Assembly: GCA_964506645.1 (NCBI GenBank)
Contig: CAZDML010000002.1
Location: forward strand, 14,048 to 78,047
DNA: 64,000 nucleotides
Direction of reading: 5' to 3'
Source: CAZDML01 sp964506645
Lineage (GTDB): Bacteria; Elusimicrobiota; Elusimicrobia; 2-01-FULL-59-12
Shown here: piece by piece, positions 8,477 to 16,654 of the stretch
How positions within the stretch are numbered: the first letter of the stretch is position 1
Layout: each line of letters opens with the position of its first letter
Program-made: the position numbers and the translations under genes
The notes under the pieces: generated by a model
What the model saw: only the letters and a program-made list of their open reading frames with translations
What the model was told of the DNA's origin: nothing
Databases searched by the model: none

Positions 8477-9097
8477 CTAACCGCGTTCACTGATGTCACG
8501 GAAGGACCAGACCCGGCCGATAATGCGGTCGCCGATCTTTTGAGGCATGGAGTAGCACTCCACAATTTGACGGGTTTTAAGATGAATGAGGTCATGGCTG
8601 AGGGCTTCGGGATGTGTATTCAGATACACGACGGTGCCAAAAAGCACATCCGGGTCCGCCAATTGACTGAGCACGTCTTTAAGCGTCTGTTTTTCTGTCC
8701 AGGACGTCACCTGGCTGGCGGGAATCTTCCACAGTTCCGTAAAACGCTGATTGGCAATCAGAATCTTCTTTTTGAGGTCGACCACCAGAATACCATCGGG
8801 CAAGCTGACCAGAGTGGAGCGAAAAATGGCGAGTGCGCGGTCGGCCAACGTAGACGTGGATGCCGGCGCTTCCGCGGACTTTCCTTTTTCTTTCAGCGAA
8901 ATATACATCTCGAGCAGTTCTTTGGAGGTCAGGTCGAGCGAACGCTTTAGCACTTCCTGCTGGGTGTCATGCTGTTCGTAGGTCTCATTGATCGCATTCA
9001 CAAACGCTTTCCATTCGGCCGGCGTGATTTTGCCGTCTTTTAAATACTGTTTGATCTGCTTCTCGAGCAAAGGATGCAGGGGATTACTGTGGGGCAT
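8477..9097 (-). CDS. PAS-domain protein without an output domain
   Basis: About 206 residues from the ATG at 9097. A longer frame to 9259 only reads through the neighbouring gene. An N-terminal helical, charged segment (residues 1-80) precedes a PAS domain (about 85-205) containing LPDGILVVDLKKKILIANQRF and ending in WSFRDISERG. In sensor kinases this last motif continues into the HisKA helix, but here the ORF stops directly after it. It may act as a small ligand sensor or be the remnant of a kinase. It overlaps the upstream secreted-protein gene by 14 nt, and is followed by an 89-base gap before tkt in which I see only the tkt ribosome-binding site. Confidence 0.7.
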   Translation of the reverse strand: MPHSNPLHPLLEKQIKQYLKDGKITPAEWKAFVNAINETYEQHDTQQEVLKRSLDLTSKELLEMYISLKEKGKSAEAPASTSTLADRALAIFRSTLVSLPDGILVVDLKKKILIANQRFTELWKIPASQVTSWTEKQTLKDVLSQLADPDVLFGTVVYLNTHPEALSHDLIHLKTRQIVECYSMPQKIGDRIIGRVWSFRDISERG

Positions 9098-9977
9098 AGG
9101 GATTCTGCAGCCGGATCGTAATCTGATAAGCGTTAGAGGTGGTGGGTCCCGCTTCGTCTTCAGCGACAACCGCCACGGTAAACGTCGTGTCATCGGTTGG
9201 GGGTTCATCCGTGGACTGAATGGCATCGATAAAATCGTCAAAATGTCCGTGTGCATCAACTGATAACGCCCCCTGGTGCTGAATGCCGCGACCGGAATCT
9301 ACCGTATAGGTCAGTTTGGTCAAGGAACAGCCCGCTGGCACCTGCGTGTCGCCGCGCAAACGAATGCGCAGCGAGGGAATGCTTCCACGGTAGCTGGTCT
9401 TCAACGGTTCTGCGGTCAACGTTACCTGCGGAGCCGCCGAGCACAGAACCTTCACAAGGCCCTCCGCAGGCTCGGACCATTCGCTGGCCAACACCGTGCC
9501 TTTCTTACGGCTCTTCATGTACCCCTGCGCGCGCACGCGGTACGTGTACGTTCCAAATCCCAGGTCGCTGTCCACAAAACTGGTTTCGGTCACCGTGCCA
9601 ATCGTCGTGCTTCCGCGCGACACATAAAAAGCAAAGGCATCAAACACGGGCGCCGGCGTAGGCGCCTGCCACTGCCAGTGCAGCGTGACTTTGTTGCCGA
9701 GCACCACAGCCTGCACATTAAAAGGAGGAAGCAGTCCGCCTGGCGCAGCGAGGGGTGGCGGGGGCGGTGCTTTCGGAGTCGGAGGCACTGGGTTGGATAA
9801 GTCAAAACGTTCGATGGTTTTTAAAAAATCGTCACGTTCCACTTCGGCAGCATGAGCAGAAACACCAACGCTCAAATCCCAAGCTCCAAATAAGAATCCA
9901 ACAACCAAGACGGCCATTTGGATCTTGGTGCTTGATGATTGGAATTTGATTTTCTTATTGTGCCAGAGCCGACACAT
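9084..9977 (-). CDS. Secreted protein with one fibronectin type III-like domain
   Basis: The 297-residue exported protein starts with a basic n-region (HNKKIKFQ), a hydrophobic core (about 21-40) and a likely cleavage after AHA. A Pro-rich linker PPTPKAPPPPP follows. An Fn3-like domain runs from about 85 to 185 (VTLHWQWQAP, SFVDSDLGFGTYTYRV). The C-terminal half is a beta-rich domain of unknown type. The start lies 23 nt inside the upstream NHL gene; a later ATG at 9917 would leave a signal peptide with no positive charge, so 9977 is preferred. The signal-peptide region coincides with a dispersed palindrome (9861-9952). Function is unknown; coupling to the NHL/transglutaminase gene suggests they work together in the envelope. 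Confidence 0.75.
   Translation of the reverse strand: MCRLWHNKKIKFQSSSTKIQMAVLVVGFLFGAWDLSVGVSAHAAEVERDDFLKTIERFDLSNPVPPTPKAPPPPPLAAPGGLLPPFNVQAVVLGNKVTLHWQWQAPTPAPVFDAFAFYVSRGSTTIGTVTETSFVDSDLGFGTYTYRVRAQGYMKSRKKGTVLASEWSEPAEGLVKVLCSAAPQVTLTAEPLKTSYRGSIPSLRIRLRGDTQVPAGCSLTKLTYTVDSGRGIQHQGALSVDAHGHFDDFIDAIQSTDEPPTDDTTFTVAVVAEDEAGPTTSNAYQITIRLQNPYAPQ
9861..9952. repeat. Dispersed imperfect palindrome with CCAAGCTCC-type arms
   Basis: Left arm about 9861-9902 and right arm about 9914-9952 are inverted copies: both read CAA-CCAAG-TCCAAAT when the right arm is reverse-complemented, about 18 of 21 bases alike over the core. It matches the element at 13403-13522. It is translated as the hydrophobic core of the signal peptide of the Fn3-like protein. 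Confidence 0.75.
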
Positions 9978-12900
9978 CGCCGTATTTCTCCTTGAGGGAC
10001 GGGTCCATTTTCACCGCTTTGGAAAATGCGTCAGATGCCTTTTTGGCAAATCCTTGTTTCAAATACATGCGCGCAAGATTCAAGTGAATGCCCGCATCAG
10101 CCGGGTCGCGTTGCGCGGCTTCTTTATACAACGATTCCGCTTGTTCATACTCTTTATGCAAGAAGGCAATGTTTCCAAGATTGTTGTAAGCAGCAGCTGC
10201 CGTGGCTGCATCGGAACGTGCTTTGTTTAAGTAGGCACGGGCCTCATCGAAGCGCCGGAACTCCGCCGCCAAAATGCCCATCTGCAGCTGCGGCTCACCG
10301 GCAGCCGGGTTTTTCTCCAGTTCCTGCTTGGCCGCTGCCAGCCGGGTCTGCCAACGCAGATCCACAAGCGCTTTCCAATCTTTACCAAAACGTGTTTCTA
10401 CGGCCTCGTGCGCTGGCATCTTCGTCACTACGGCCGTTTCAGCCAGCGTGGCCGGCTCATAGGTTTGCCAGGCTTGATGAATGTCGATAACACCGACTTT
10501 GCCCGCCGCGCTCAACCGGCGGTACTCGTCTGCCGCATGTTTCCAGGCTTCCATAAAGGAAGAGCCCAACATCGTGATCTCCAGTGGAATCCAGTAGGTG
10601 CCCGCATATGAAACAACCATCGGCTCGGGCAGACCCAGCACCTGCAAATCGGACTCGCCGGTATCAAACATCAGGAAGAGATGTCCCGGCACATCAAGCG
10701 CACAACTCGGCACACTGAGACTTTCCAGCGCCGAAGCGAACATCGCCACGACATCCGAACAATCACCGCTTTTGCGCGACACGGTTTCGCGAGCGAACTG
10801 CAGTGAATCGACTGTGGACGAATCCAGCGACACGCGGTCGTAGGGATTATTCGGCCGCGGAACATAGGATATTCCGTAAGTACCCAGCCCAGCGAACAGC
10901 GCCCAGGCCGTTTTAATCGGTGCCGGCAGCGGACTGACGGCATGCACGTCTTCATAAGGAAGCACCAGCGAACGTGCGACATCAATAACCGGCGGGTCGT
11001 TCGGTGTCACAAACGCGGCAAATCGTTCCTTGTGATCCCAACGTATGCTGTTGCGCGAGTAGAGCTTCAACGGAAAGTTCTTCACGACCGTATTTTCCTG
11101 GCCGCCCTGATAAAACGTCAACTTCACTTGCGACTGGATCGGCGTGGTTTCCGTCACTTCGAGAATTTTATTATTGAAGGTCGCCAGCACGGGCACTTCT
11201 TTCTCCTGGCGGAAGCGCAACTCATCGATCGGGGTGTCACTGGGAAAATCCATATAGCCCTGGATGGCAAAATCGATTTTTAGTTTTTGCACTGGAGCGG
11301 GTCCGTTATTGCGCAATACCACTTTGCCAAACGGTACACGGCTGTAGTATTTGTAGTAGGCTGAGAAAATATCATCGAACTGTGCCGACACAATTTCCAG
11401 GCGCGGGCCACTGGTTGACGGCTTGGCCATGACGCGCACCGGGACCGAAGGCACGCTGGTAGCCCCCTGCAGTGACTGCGCAGCAACCATATAGGTATAG
11501 GTCGTTTCCGGTAGGAGCGAATCATCGGTGAACGTCGTTTCTACGGTTTCTTTTAATTTTTGGGGTTCGGCCGGAGGCAATGCACGATACACGACATATT
11601 TCGGAGGAAAACGCATCTTGGACGCTTCCCAGGCCAATTCCACATAGCCTTCGCCACCCGTCGCTTTCAACTGGGTCGGCGCGGGAGGGGCCACCACCAC
11701 ACGGAACACCTGGATACGGCCTTCTTCGGCCGTATACAGCCGTCCATCATCGCTCAGCACAAATGACCGCGGCTTGTTGAGAAATCCTTTGGACAGACCC
11801 GGAGCGCCGAACCCCCCGACAAACACACCCTGCTCGTCATACACCACAATCCGCCCGCGCTCGGCATCGAGCACATACAAATAGCCTTCCCGATCGACAC
11901 TCAGGTGCCGCGGCTCTAGCAATGCTTCCCCGCCAATCATTCCCATTTCGTGCAGGAAACGACCCGAGGCGTTAAACGACACCACTTTGTGATTGTCGAC
12001 ATCAGCAATATAAATTTTGTCGTTGTCCCAAGCCACTGACACAGGTGTTTTTAGCTGGCCGAGTTCTTTGCCTTTCTGGCCGCCCGCGTAAAGGAAGAGT
12101 CCCTGATCATTAAACGCCTGGAAGCGGCTATTGCCGGTATCGGCTACAAAAATCGTACCCTGCTTGTTCACAAAAAGACCCTGAGGCGCAGAGAGATCTC
12201 CTTGGCCGCTCTTAAACATGGAAGCCGATTTACCGATTTCTGCCAGCCGATTGCCCGAGGCATCGCATTTCAGAATTCGGTTATTACCACGGTCGGCAAT
12301 GAAATAGTTTCCCGCCGCATCGACCGTCAGCGCGATATCCGAACGTACGCCCAGCTTTGTCTTTAGGGGAAGGGTATCACTCGGCTTGCCGTCACTATCG
12401 AGCAACGTGATCGTTCCCGTTTTGGCCGAGTAAGCCGCCAAACGGCCATCGGACAACAAAGCAAGGCGGTCGGCATCCACATTCCATAAATTTTTCAGGG
12501 CTGCCTGGAAACGGACGGTGGGGGTCGGCGTCACAGCCGGCGGATAATTTTGGCGGGATAAGGCAAAGACCACGACGCGGTGATTGTCGGTGTCAGCAAT
12601 ATAGAGTTGATCGTTCCAGCACGCCAGCGCATTCAGGCTCTTAAACTGACCCTCACCGCTGCCGGCACGCCCAAAGGCACCCAGCGTATGTCCGTTCAAA
12701 TCCATTTCACGAAATTGGCTCGCCCCGCGATCGGCCACATATAGAAGTCCCTGCGCGGACATGGCTAGCGCACCAGGTTTACTAAATGCTTTCATGCCCG
12801 GCTCCGCGCCGGAATAAGAACGGAACAATTGCCCCGCTGTCGACCACTGCTCGATCTGACGCAGTTTGGCGTTGGTGACATAGATACGTCCCGAGGCATC

Positions 12901-13524
12901 CACCGCCACCCCTTCCATTTCCGACCCGGTATCAATCGCTTTCAAAAAGATGCCCGTCTTGGAAAAAAGCTGAACGCGCTTGTTGCCGGCATCGGCGACA
13001 AGAATCACGCCGTCTTGGCTCACCGTCACGGCCACTGGATTGCGGAACTGACCGGGGCCTGACCCATGCTCGCCAAACATCAGCCGTGGTTTTCCATCTG
13101 GGGCCAGCACTTGAATACGGTCATTGCCGGTATCAGCGACATAAATCGATCCTTCGCTGTCTGTCGCTAATCCCTGGGGCTCAGAAAATTCGCCCGCCCC
13201 TTTTCCGGCACGACCCAGCAACGGAATATCAACTTCCCCCGAGGAGGTATACACCGTCAACGCACTGGCACTGCCGTTGAGCACCCAGACACGCCCTTGC
13301 TTATCCACGGTGAGCGCCACCGGATCAAAGCGCTGCGTGGTTGTCGGCGCGAGCAGTGTTTGTTTGAGCTGGAGAGTGTCGTAGGCGAAGACGGGTGACT
13401 GGTAAATTCCAAATCCCAAACACCAAGCTCCCAATAAATTCGAAAAACAAAAACGCCAAACTCTATTGTAGTTTCGGCGATTGGAGTTTGTTTGGAGCTT
13501 GGAATTTGGTGTTTGGTGATTCAT
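9955..13524 (-). CDS. Secreted NHL-repeat / Fn3 / transglutaminase-like / TPR protein
   Basis: The 1189-residue protein has a signal peptide cleaved near PVFA/YDT (about residue 47). A long NHL beta-propeller array (about 60-640) has many GxIYVADTGNDRIQVL-type blades. One Fn3 domain (about 645-730) follows, then a beta domain with unassigned fold. A transglutaminase-like domain spans about 830-1000, with catalytic Cys near 920 in KSGDCSDVV and His near 948 in DVPGHLFLMF. C-terminal TPRs occupy about 1060-1180 (AYNNLGNIAFLHKEYEQAESLYKEA). It starts 2 nt after the folD stop, so the repeat-derived N-terminus really is translated. The transglutaminase part may be a protease or crosslinking enzyme; substrate unknown. 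The next gene, also secreted and Fn3-like, overlaps it. Confidence 0.85.
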   Translation of the reverse strand: MNHQTPNSKLQTNSNRRNYNRVWRFCFSNLLGAWCLGFGIYQSPVFAYDTLQLKQTLLAPTTTQRFDPVALTVDKQGRVWVLNGSASALTVYTSSGEVDIPLLGRAGKGAGEFSEPQGLATDSEGSIYVADTGNDRIQVLAPDGKPRLMFGEHGSGPGQFRNPVAVTVSQDGVILVADAGNKRVQLFSKTGIFLKAIDTGSEMEGVAVDASGRIYVTNAKLRQIEQWSTAGQLFRSYSGAEPGMKAFSKPGALAMSAQGLLYVADRGASQFREMDLNGHTLGAFGRAGSGEGQFKSLNALACWNDQLYIADTDNHRVVVFALSRQNYPPAVTPTPTVRFQAALKNLWNVDADRLALLSDGRLAAYSAKTGTITLLDSDGKPSDTLPLKTKLGVRSDIALTVDAAGNYFIADRGNNRILKCDASGNRLAEIGKSASMFKSGQGDLSAPQGLFVNKQGTIFVADTGNSRFQAFNDQGLFLYAGGQKGKELGQLKTPVSVAWDNDKIYIADVDNHKVVSFNASGRFLHEMGMIGGEALLEPRHLSVDREGYLYVLDAERGRIVVYDEQGVFVGGFGAPGLSKGFLNKPRSFVLSDDGRLYTAEEGRIQVFRVVVAPPAPTQLKATGGEGYVELAWEASKMRFPPKYVVYRALPPAEPQKLKETVETTFTDDSLLPETTYTYMVAAQSLQGATSVPSVPVRVMAKPSTSGPRLEIVSAQFDDIFSAYYKYYSRVPFGKVVLRNNGPAPVQKLKIDFAIQGYMDFPSDTPIDELRFRQEKEVPVLATFNNKILEVTETTPIQSQVKLTFYQGGQENTVVKNFPLKLYSRNSIRWDHKERFAAFVTPNDPPVIDVARSLVLPYEDVHAVSPLPAPIKTAWALFAGLGTYGISYVPRPNNPYDRVSLDSSTVDSLQFARETVSRKSGDCSDVVAMFASALESLSVPSCALDVPGHLFLMFDTGESDLQVLGLPEPMVVSYAGTYWIPLEITMLGSSFMEAWKHAADEYRRLSAAGKVGVIDIHQAWQTYEPATLAETAVVTKMPAHEAVETRFGKDWKALVDLRWQTRLAAAKQELEKNPAAGEPQLQMGILAAEFRRFDEARAYLNKARSDAATAAAAYNNLGNIAFLHKEYEQAESLYKEAAQRDPADAGIHLNLARMYLKQGFAKKASDAFSKAVKMDPSLKEKYGDVSALAQ
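13403..13522. repeat. Dispersed imperfect palindrome, second copy
   Basis: Left arm about 13403-13440 and right arm about 13481-13522 are inverted copies sharing CACCAAGCTCC-type cores and short A-rich spacers, with a central region of about 40 bases. It has the same arm sequence family as 9861-9952. It covers the start codon and signal peptide of the NHL protein, encoding the NLLGAWCLGFGIY stretch. Confidence 0.8.
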
Positions 13525-13525
13525 G

Positions 13526-14401
13526 TTATTTTCGTTTTTTAGCGAGCTGTAAGGTGTTGTGCAGTAGCATCGTCACGGTCATCGGCCCGATCCCGCCAGG
13601 GACGGGGGTAATGGCCGAGACTTTGGGCAGCACCGCATCGTAGTCCACGTCCCCACAGAGTTTCCCCTGTGTGTCACGGTTGATACCCACATCGATCACA
13701 ACCGCGCCTTCCTTCACCATCGAAGCTTTGACAAAGCGCGGCTGGCCGATCGCCGCGACAAGAATATCGGCTTCGCGGCAGACCGCTTCTAAATTGTGTG
13801 TTCGGGAGTGGCACATGGTCACCGTCGCATCCATTCCAAGCAACATCATCGCGATCGGCTTACCGACCAGCTTCGAACGACCGAGAACGACGGCGCGCAT
13901 GCCGGCGACCGGAATTTTGGAACGCTGAAGCACCTGAATGGACCCGTGCGGTGTACAGGAAAGCGGTGTTTTTCCGGAGGCCATCTCCGACCAGCTCTTG
14001 TATTCAAACAGTTGGCCCAGGTTGTAGGGATGCAGGCCGTCGGCATCCTTGCCGGGATCCATCGTTTCCAGAATCGGAGTCGAATCCATGCGGTTAGGCA
14101 ACGGCAACTGAAGCAAAATCCCGTCGACCTTGGGATCGGCATTAAGTTTTTTCATCAGGGCAATCAGTTCGGCCTGGGTCGTGGTAACGGGTAGGGGTTT
14201 ATGGATCGATTCAATACCCACTTCGATACAGGCTTTAATTTTATTGCTGACGTACGTATGCGACGCCGGGTCTTCGCCGACTAAAATGGTGGCCAAACCG
14301 GGTTTTCGCCCGGACGCCTTCTGATACACTTCGACGTCTCGCTTAATCTCCGCACGAATGTCTGCGGCCAACCGTTTTCCATCCAGAATGAGTGCTGCCA
14401 T
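13526..14401 (-). CDS. folD: Methylenetetrahydrofolate dehydrogenase / methenyltetrahydrofolate cyclohydrolase
   Basis: Bifunctional cytosolic enzyme interconverting 5,10-methylene-, 5,10-methenyl- and 10-formyl-tetrahydrofolate using NADP. The 291 residues from the ATG at 14401 are normal for the family; an upstream open extension to 14536 is metF sequence in another frame. Signatures: Tyr50 and catalytic Lys54 in YVSNKIKA, GILLQLPLP, DADGLHPYN, the Rossmann segment VLGRSKLVGKPIAMML and the C-terminal ITPVPGGIGPMTVTML. It begins 1 nt after the metF stop. With metF and glyA it forms the core of one-carbon metabolism in this window. Confidence 0.96.
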   Translation of the reverse strand: MAALILDGKRLAADIRAEIKRDVEVYQKASGRKPGLATILVGEDPASHTYVSNKIKACIEVGIESIHKPLPVTTTQAELIALMKKLNADPKVDGILLQLPLPNRMDSTPILETMDPGKDADGLHPYNLGQLFEYKSWSEMASGKTPLSCTPHGSIQVLQRSKIPVAGMRAVVLGRSKLVGKPIAMMLLGMDATVTMCHSRTHNLEAVCREADILVAAIGQPRFVKASMVKEGAVVIDVGINRDTQGKLCGDVDYDAVLPKVSAITPVPGGIGPMTVTMLLHNTLQLAKKRK

Positions 14402-14402
14402 G

Positions 14403-15305
14403 TTAGATATCCCCCAACAACGAACGTGAAACACCGCGGCGCAGGGAAGCCAGATGCGCCAGAATTTCAAACGTCGCCCGCGATTTATTGAGTGTGTAAA
14501 AATGAATGCCCGGGGCACCGCGCTGCAAGAGTGCACGCCCCTGAAGGGCAGCGTGATTTATTCCGATGCGTGTCACCGCCTCATTATCCGTCTGCACCGG
14601 CTCGAGTTCGGAGTGCAGTGTCGCAGGAATCGATGCGCCGCACAGTGTGGCAAAGCGCTGAACCTGTGCAAAATTGGTGATCGGCATGATCCCGGGAACG
14701 ATGGGACAGGCAATACCCAAGGCACGAGCGCGTGAGACAAACTCAAAATAGGAGTCATTATTAAAAAAGAGCTGCGTGGTGACGAAGGAGGCCCCAATGT
14801 CGACTTTGCGTTTCAAATTTTTCAGATCTTCGTCCAGGGAAGGGGCTTCCGGATGCTTTTCAGGATAGCCGGCCACACCAAAACAAAATTTCCCCGCCCG
14901 CGCCACTTCTTCGGCCAACTCGTTGGCATAGTGGAAGCCATCAGGATGAGGAACAAAGGCCGTCATCCCTTTCGGCGGATCCCCACGCAGCACCAAAACA
15001 TTTTCAATGCCATGGTCAGCCAGTTCGGCCAGTATCGTACGTATTTCCGATTTGGAGTGACCGACACAAGTTAGATGCGCCATGCCGGTAATACCGAATT
15101 CTCTCTGGATACGTTCGACGATTTCCAGCGTTTTGGCCCGGGTGCTCCCCCCGGCGCCATAGGTTACGGACACAAAATCAGGTTTGAGCGGCTGCAAACT
15201 GCGCACCGCATCCATCAGCGCACGTTCCCCCACCTCATCCTTAGGCGGAAAAAATTCGAAGGAAAAAATAGGGCGGCTTTGTTTAAAAAGTTCGGAGATT
15301 TTCAT
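14403..15305 (-). CDS. metF: 5,10-methylenetetrahydrofolate reductase
   Basis: FAD-dependent TIM-barrel enzyme producing 5-methyl-tetrahydrofolate for methionine synthesis. The 300 residues from the ATG at 15305 match bacterial MetF length; the six residues upstream of this Met lie in the preceding stop region and are excluded. Motifs: IFSFEFFPPKDE, FVSVTYGAGGST, HLTCVGHSKSE, LVLRGDPP, FGVAGYPEKHPEAPS and DIGASFVTTQLFF. The order exonuclease-metF-folD has 1-nt gaps between stop and start. No metH or metE is seen in this window. Confidence 0.95.
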   Translation of the reverse strand: MKISELFKQSRPIFSFEFFPPKDEVGERALMDAVRSLQPLKPDFVSVTYGAGGSTRAKTLEIVERIQREFGITGMAHLTCVGHSKSEIRTILAELADHGIENVLVLRGDPPKGMTAFVPHPDGFHYANELAEEVARAGKFCFGVAGYPEKHPEAPSLDEDLKNLKRKVDIGASFVTTQLFFNNDSYFEFVSRARALGIACPIVPGIMPITNFAQVQRFATLCGASIPATLHSELEPVQTDNEAVTRIGINHAALQGRALLQRGAPGIHFYTLNKSRATFEILAHLASLRRGVSRSLLGDI

Positions 15306-15306
15306 G

Positions 15307-15792
15307 TTAGGACCAGGCCTCAAGCACCCGGAGTTTCCGGGCCAGAATTTCTAAATTTTCGATATCCTCCCGATTATAACGGAGGAGGTGCTCCAGCGCT
15401 TCCTGTGATCCGCGCTGATACGAAGCCCACAAATTCATCGCCTGCAACCCATCGGTGCCTGCCGTTTCGCGGTGAATGCCCAGCTGCACTTCGATCGACT
15501 TGAGTCCACCCTTGAGCTTTTTCTTGCGACAGTCCCGTAACAGATCCTGGTGAGGAATAAGTGCGGCAAGATCCAGCCCCAGATGGTCCCGCAATACCGG
15601 GAGGTCGAAACAGGCCCCATTAAAGGTATAAAGCCGACGCACTCCTTCGAGTCCTTCCAATATTTTAGCCGCGGAAATGTCGGGGGCAACCCATTGGACC
15701 GTGCCGCGCAGCGGGCGATAGACACCCACAACCGTGATCCGACGTTCCCAAGAGGTTTCTATATCAAGGAAGGCGAGTTGATCCAGTTCCAT
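15307..15792 (-). CDS. DEDD-type ribonuclease H-like exonuclease (YprB-like)
   Basis: The 161-residue cytoplasmic protein has a 3'-5' exonuclease fold. The four acidic metal ligands can be placed: Asp10 and Glu12 in FLDIET, an Asp in FNGACFDLPVL, and an Asp in LLRYNREDIENL (the Y/H-N-x-x-D motif). It resembles the YprB/RNase H-like family and is a stand-alone domain. It overlaps the lipid-kinase gene end by 29 nt and is followed by metF after one base. The nucleic acid it acts on is unknown. Confidence 0.8.
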   Translation of the reverse strand: MELDQLAFLDIETSWERRITVVGVYRPLRGTVQWVAPDISAAKILEGLEGVRRLYTFNGACFDLPVLRDHLGLDLAALIPHQDLLRDCRKKKLKGGLKSIEVQLGIHRETAGTDGLQAMNLWASYQRGSQEALEHLLRYNREDIENLEILARKLRVLEAWS

Positions 15793-16654
15793 CAGGACAA
15801 ACGATCATAGCTTTTTCTGGGGCGATGGAAAACTGGACAGATTTGACGGGATGTGTGGCCGGCTCTCCATCAGCCTGAGGCCACAATTCGGTCTCCGCAG
15901 TAATCGTAAGCGCCTGGGCCCGCAAGGCAATCATCGGGCGATTGCCCACCGGTTTCCCCAGTTTACCCAGAACCAAACGTGACACCAGCCGCCATTTGGG
16001 CATCCGGGGTACCAGAAAAAAATCGAGCCAGCCGTCTCGGGGGTCGGTGCTCTTAGAGAAATGCAAACCACCAGAGAAATACGGTGCGTTGCAGGCCAGT
16101 CCCATAAAGAACGTGCCTTCAATCGACCCCTTGTCCCAGCTCGCCTGGACCGAAATTGGTCGGAAATTGCGCAGACTGCGCAGCGGTTTGAGCGCCGACT
16201 TGCCGGCCTGCTGTGTGGCCGCACGACGTCCAAAGCCAGCATTGTTTAAAAAGTAGATCGAATCCATTAAACCGAGGTCGGTGGCGCGGACGTTGCCGGT
16301 AAAGAGCGCTCGAAGCGCCTCAGCAGACCGTTTTTTACGCAGTCCGAGATAGCGGGCAAAATCGTTGCATGTTCCGGCGGGCACCACACCGATCTCCATC
16401 GTCGCGAGCCGCTTACGCTGGGCAAGGACCTGGATCACACGGTTAAGGGTGCCGTCGCCGCCGATCACGCCAATACGCGAACATCCTTCTTCCATCGCCT
16501 GACGCAGGTGATTTTCCGTCGATCGTGACTGCGTACGGTCGACGTCTCCGAACCGCGGTATCCAACCGTACTGCTTGGCGGCTTTCGCCGCCATGTCGCG
16601 GTAGTCCCAGGCTTTTTCGCGCTTGGTGGGATTTAAAAGGAAAAAGATTTTCAT
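15764..16654 (-). CDS. Diacylglycerol/sphingosine kinase-family lipid kinase
   Basis: The 296-residue DAGK-catalytic-domain protein probably phosphorylates a lipid at the membrane surface. The nucleotide-binding GGDGTLN motif is at residues 65-71 and PAGTCNDFARYL at 92-103. The C-terminal beta-sandwich includes the conserved DGE (in PQADGEPA). I start at the ATG at 16654, which overlaps the PHP gene stop as TAATG; four further upstream codons are also open. YegS- or DgkB-type activity is possible, and the lipid cannot be told from sequence. Confidence 0.85.
   Translation of the reverse strand: MKIFFLLNPTKREKAWDYRDMAAKAAKQYGWIPRFGDVDRTQSRSTENHLRQAMEEGCSRIGVIGGDGTLNRVIQVLAQRKRLATMEIGVVPAGTCNDFARYLGLRKKRSAEALRALFTGNVRATDLGLMDSIYFLNNAGFGRRAATQQAGKSALKPLRSLRNFRPISVQASWDKGSIEGTFFMGLACNAPYFSGGLHFSKSTDPRDGWLDFFLVPRMPKWRLVSRLVLGKLGKPVGNRPMIALRAQALTITAETELWPQADGEPATHPVKSVQFSIAPEKAMIVCPDGTGSTRLP

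Noticed and set aside
14402..14536. Upstream extension of folD
   Set aside because: It overlaps metF coding sequence; the family N-terminus starts at the ATG at 14401.
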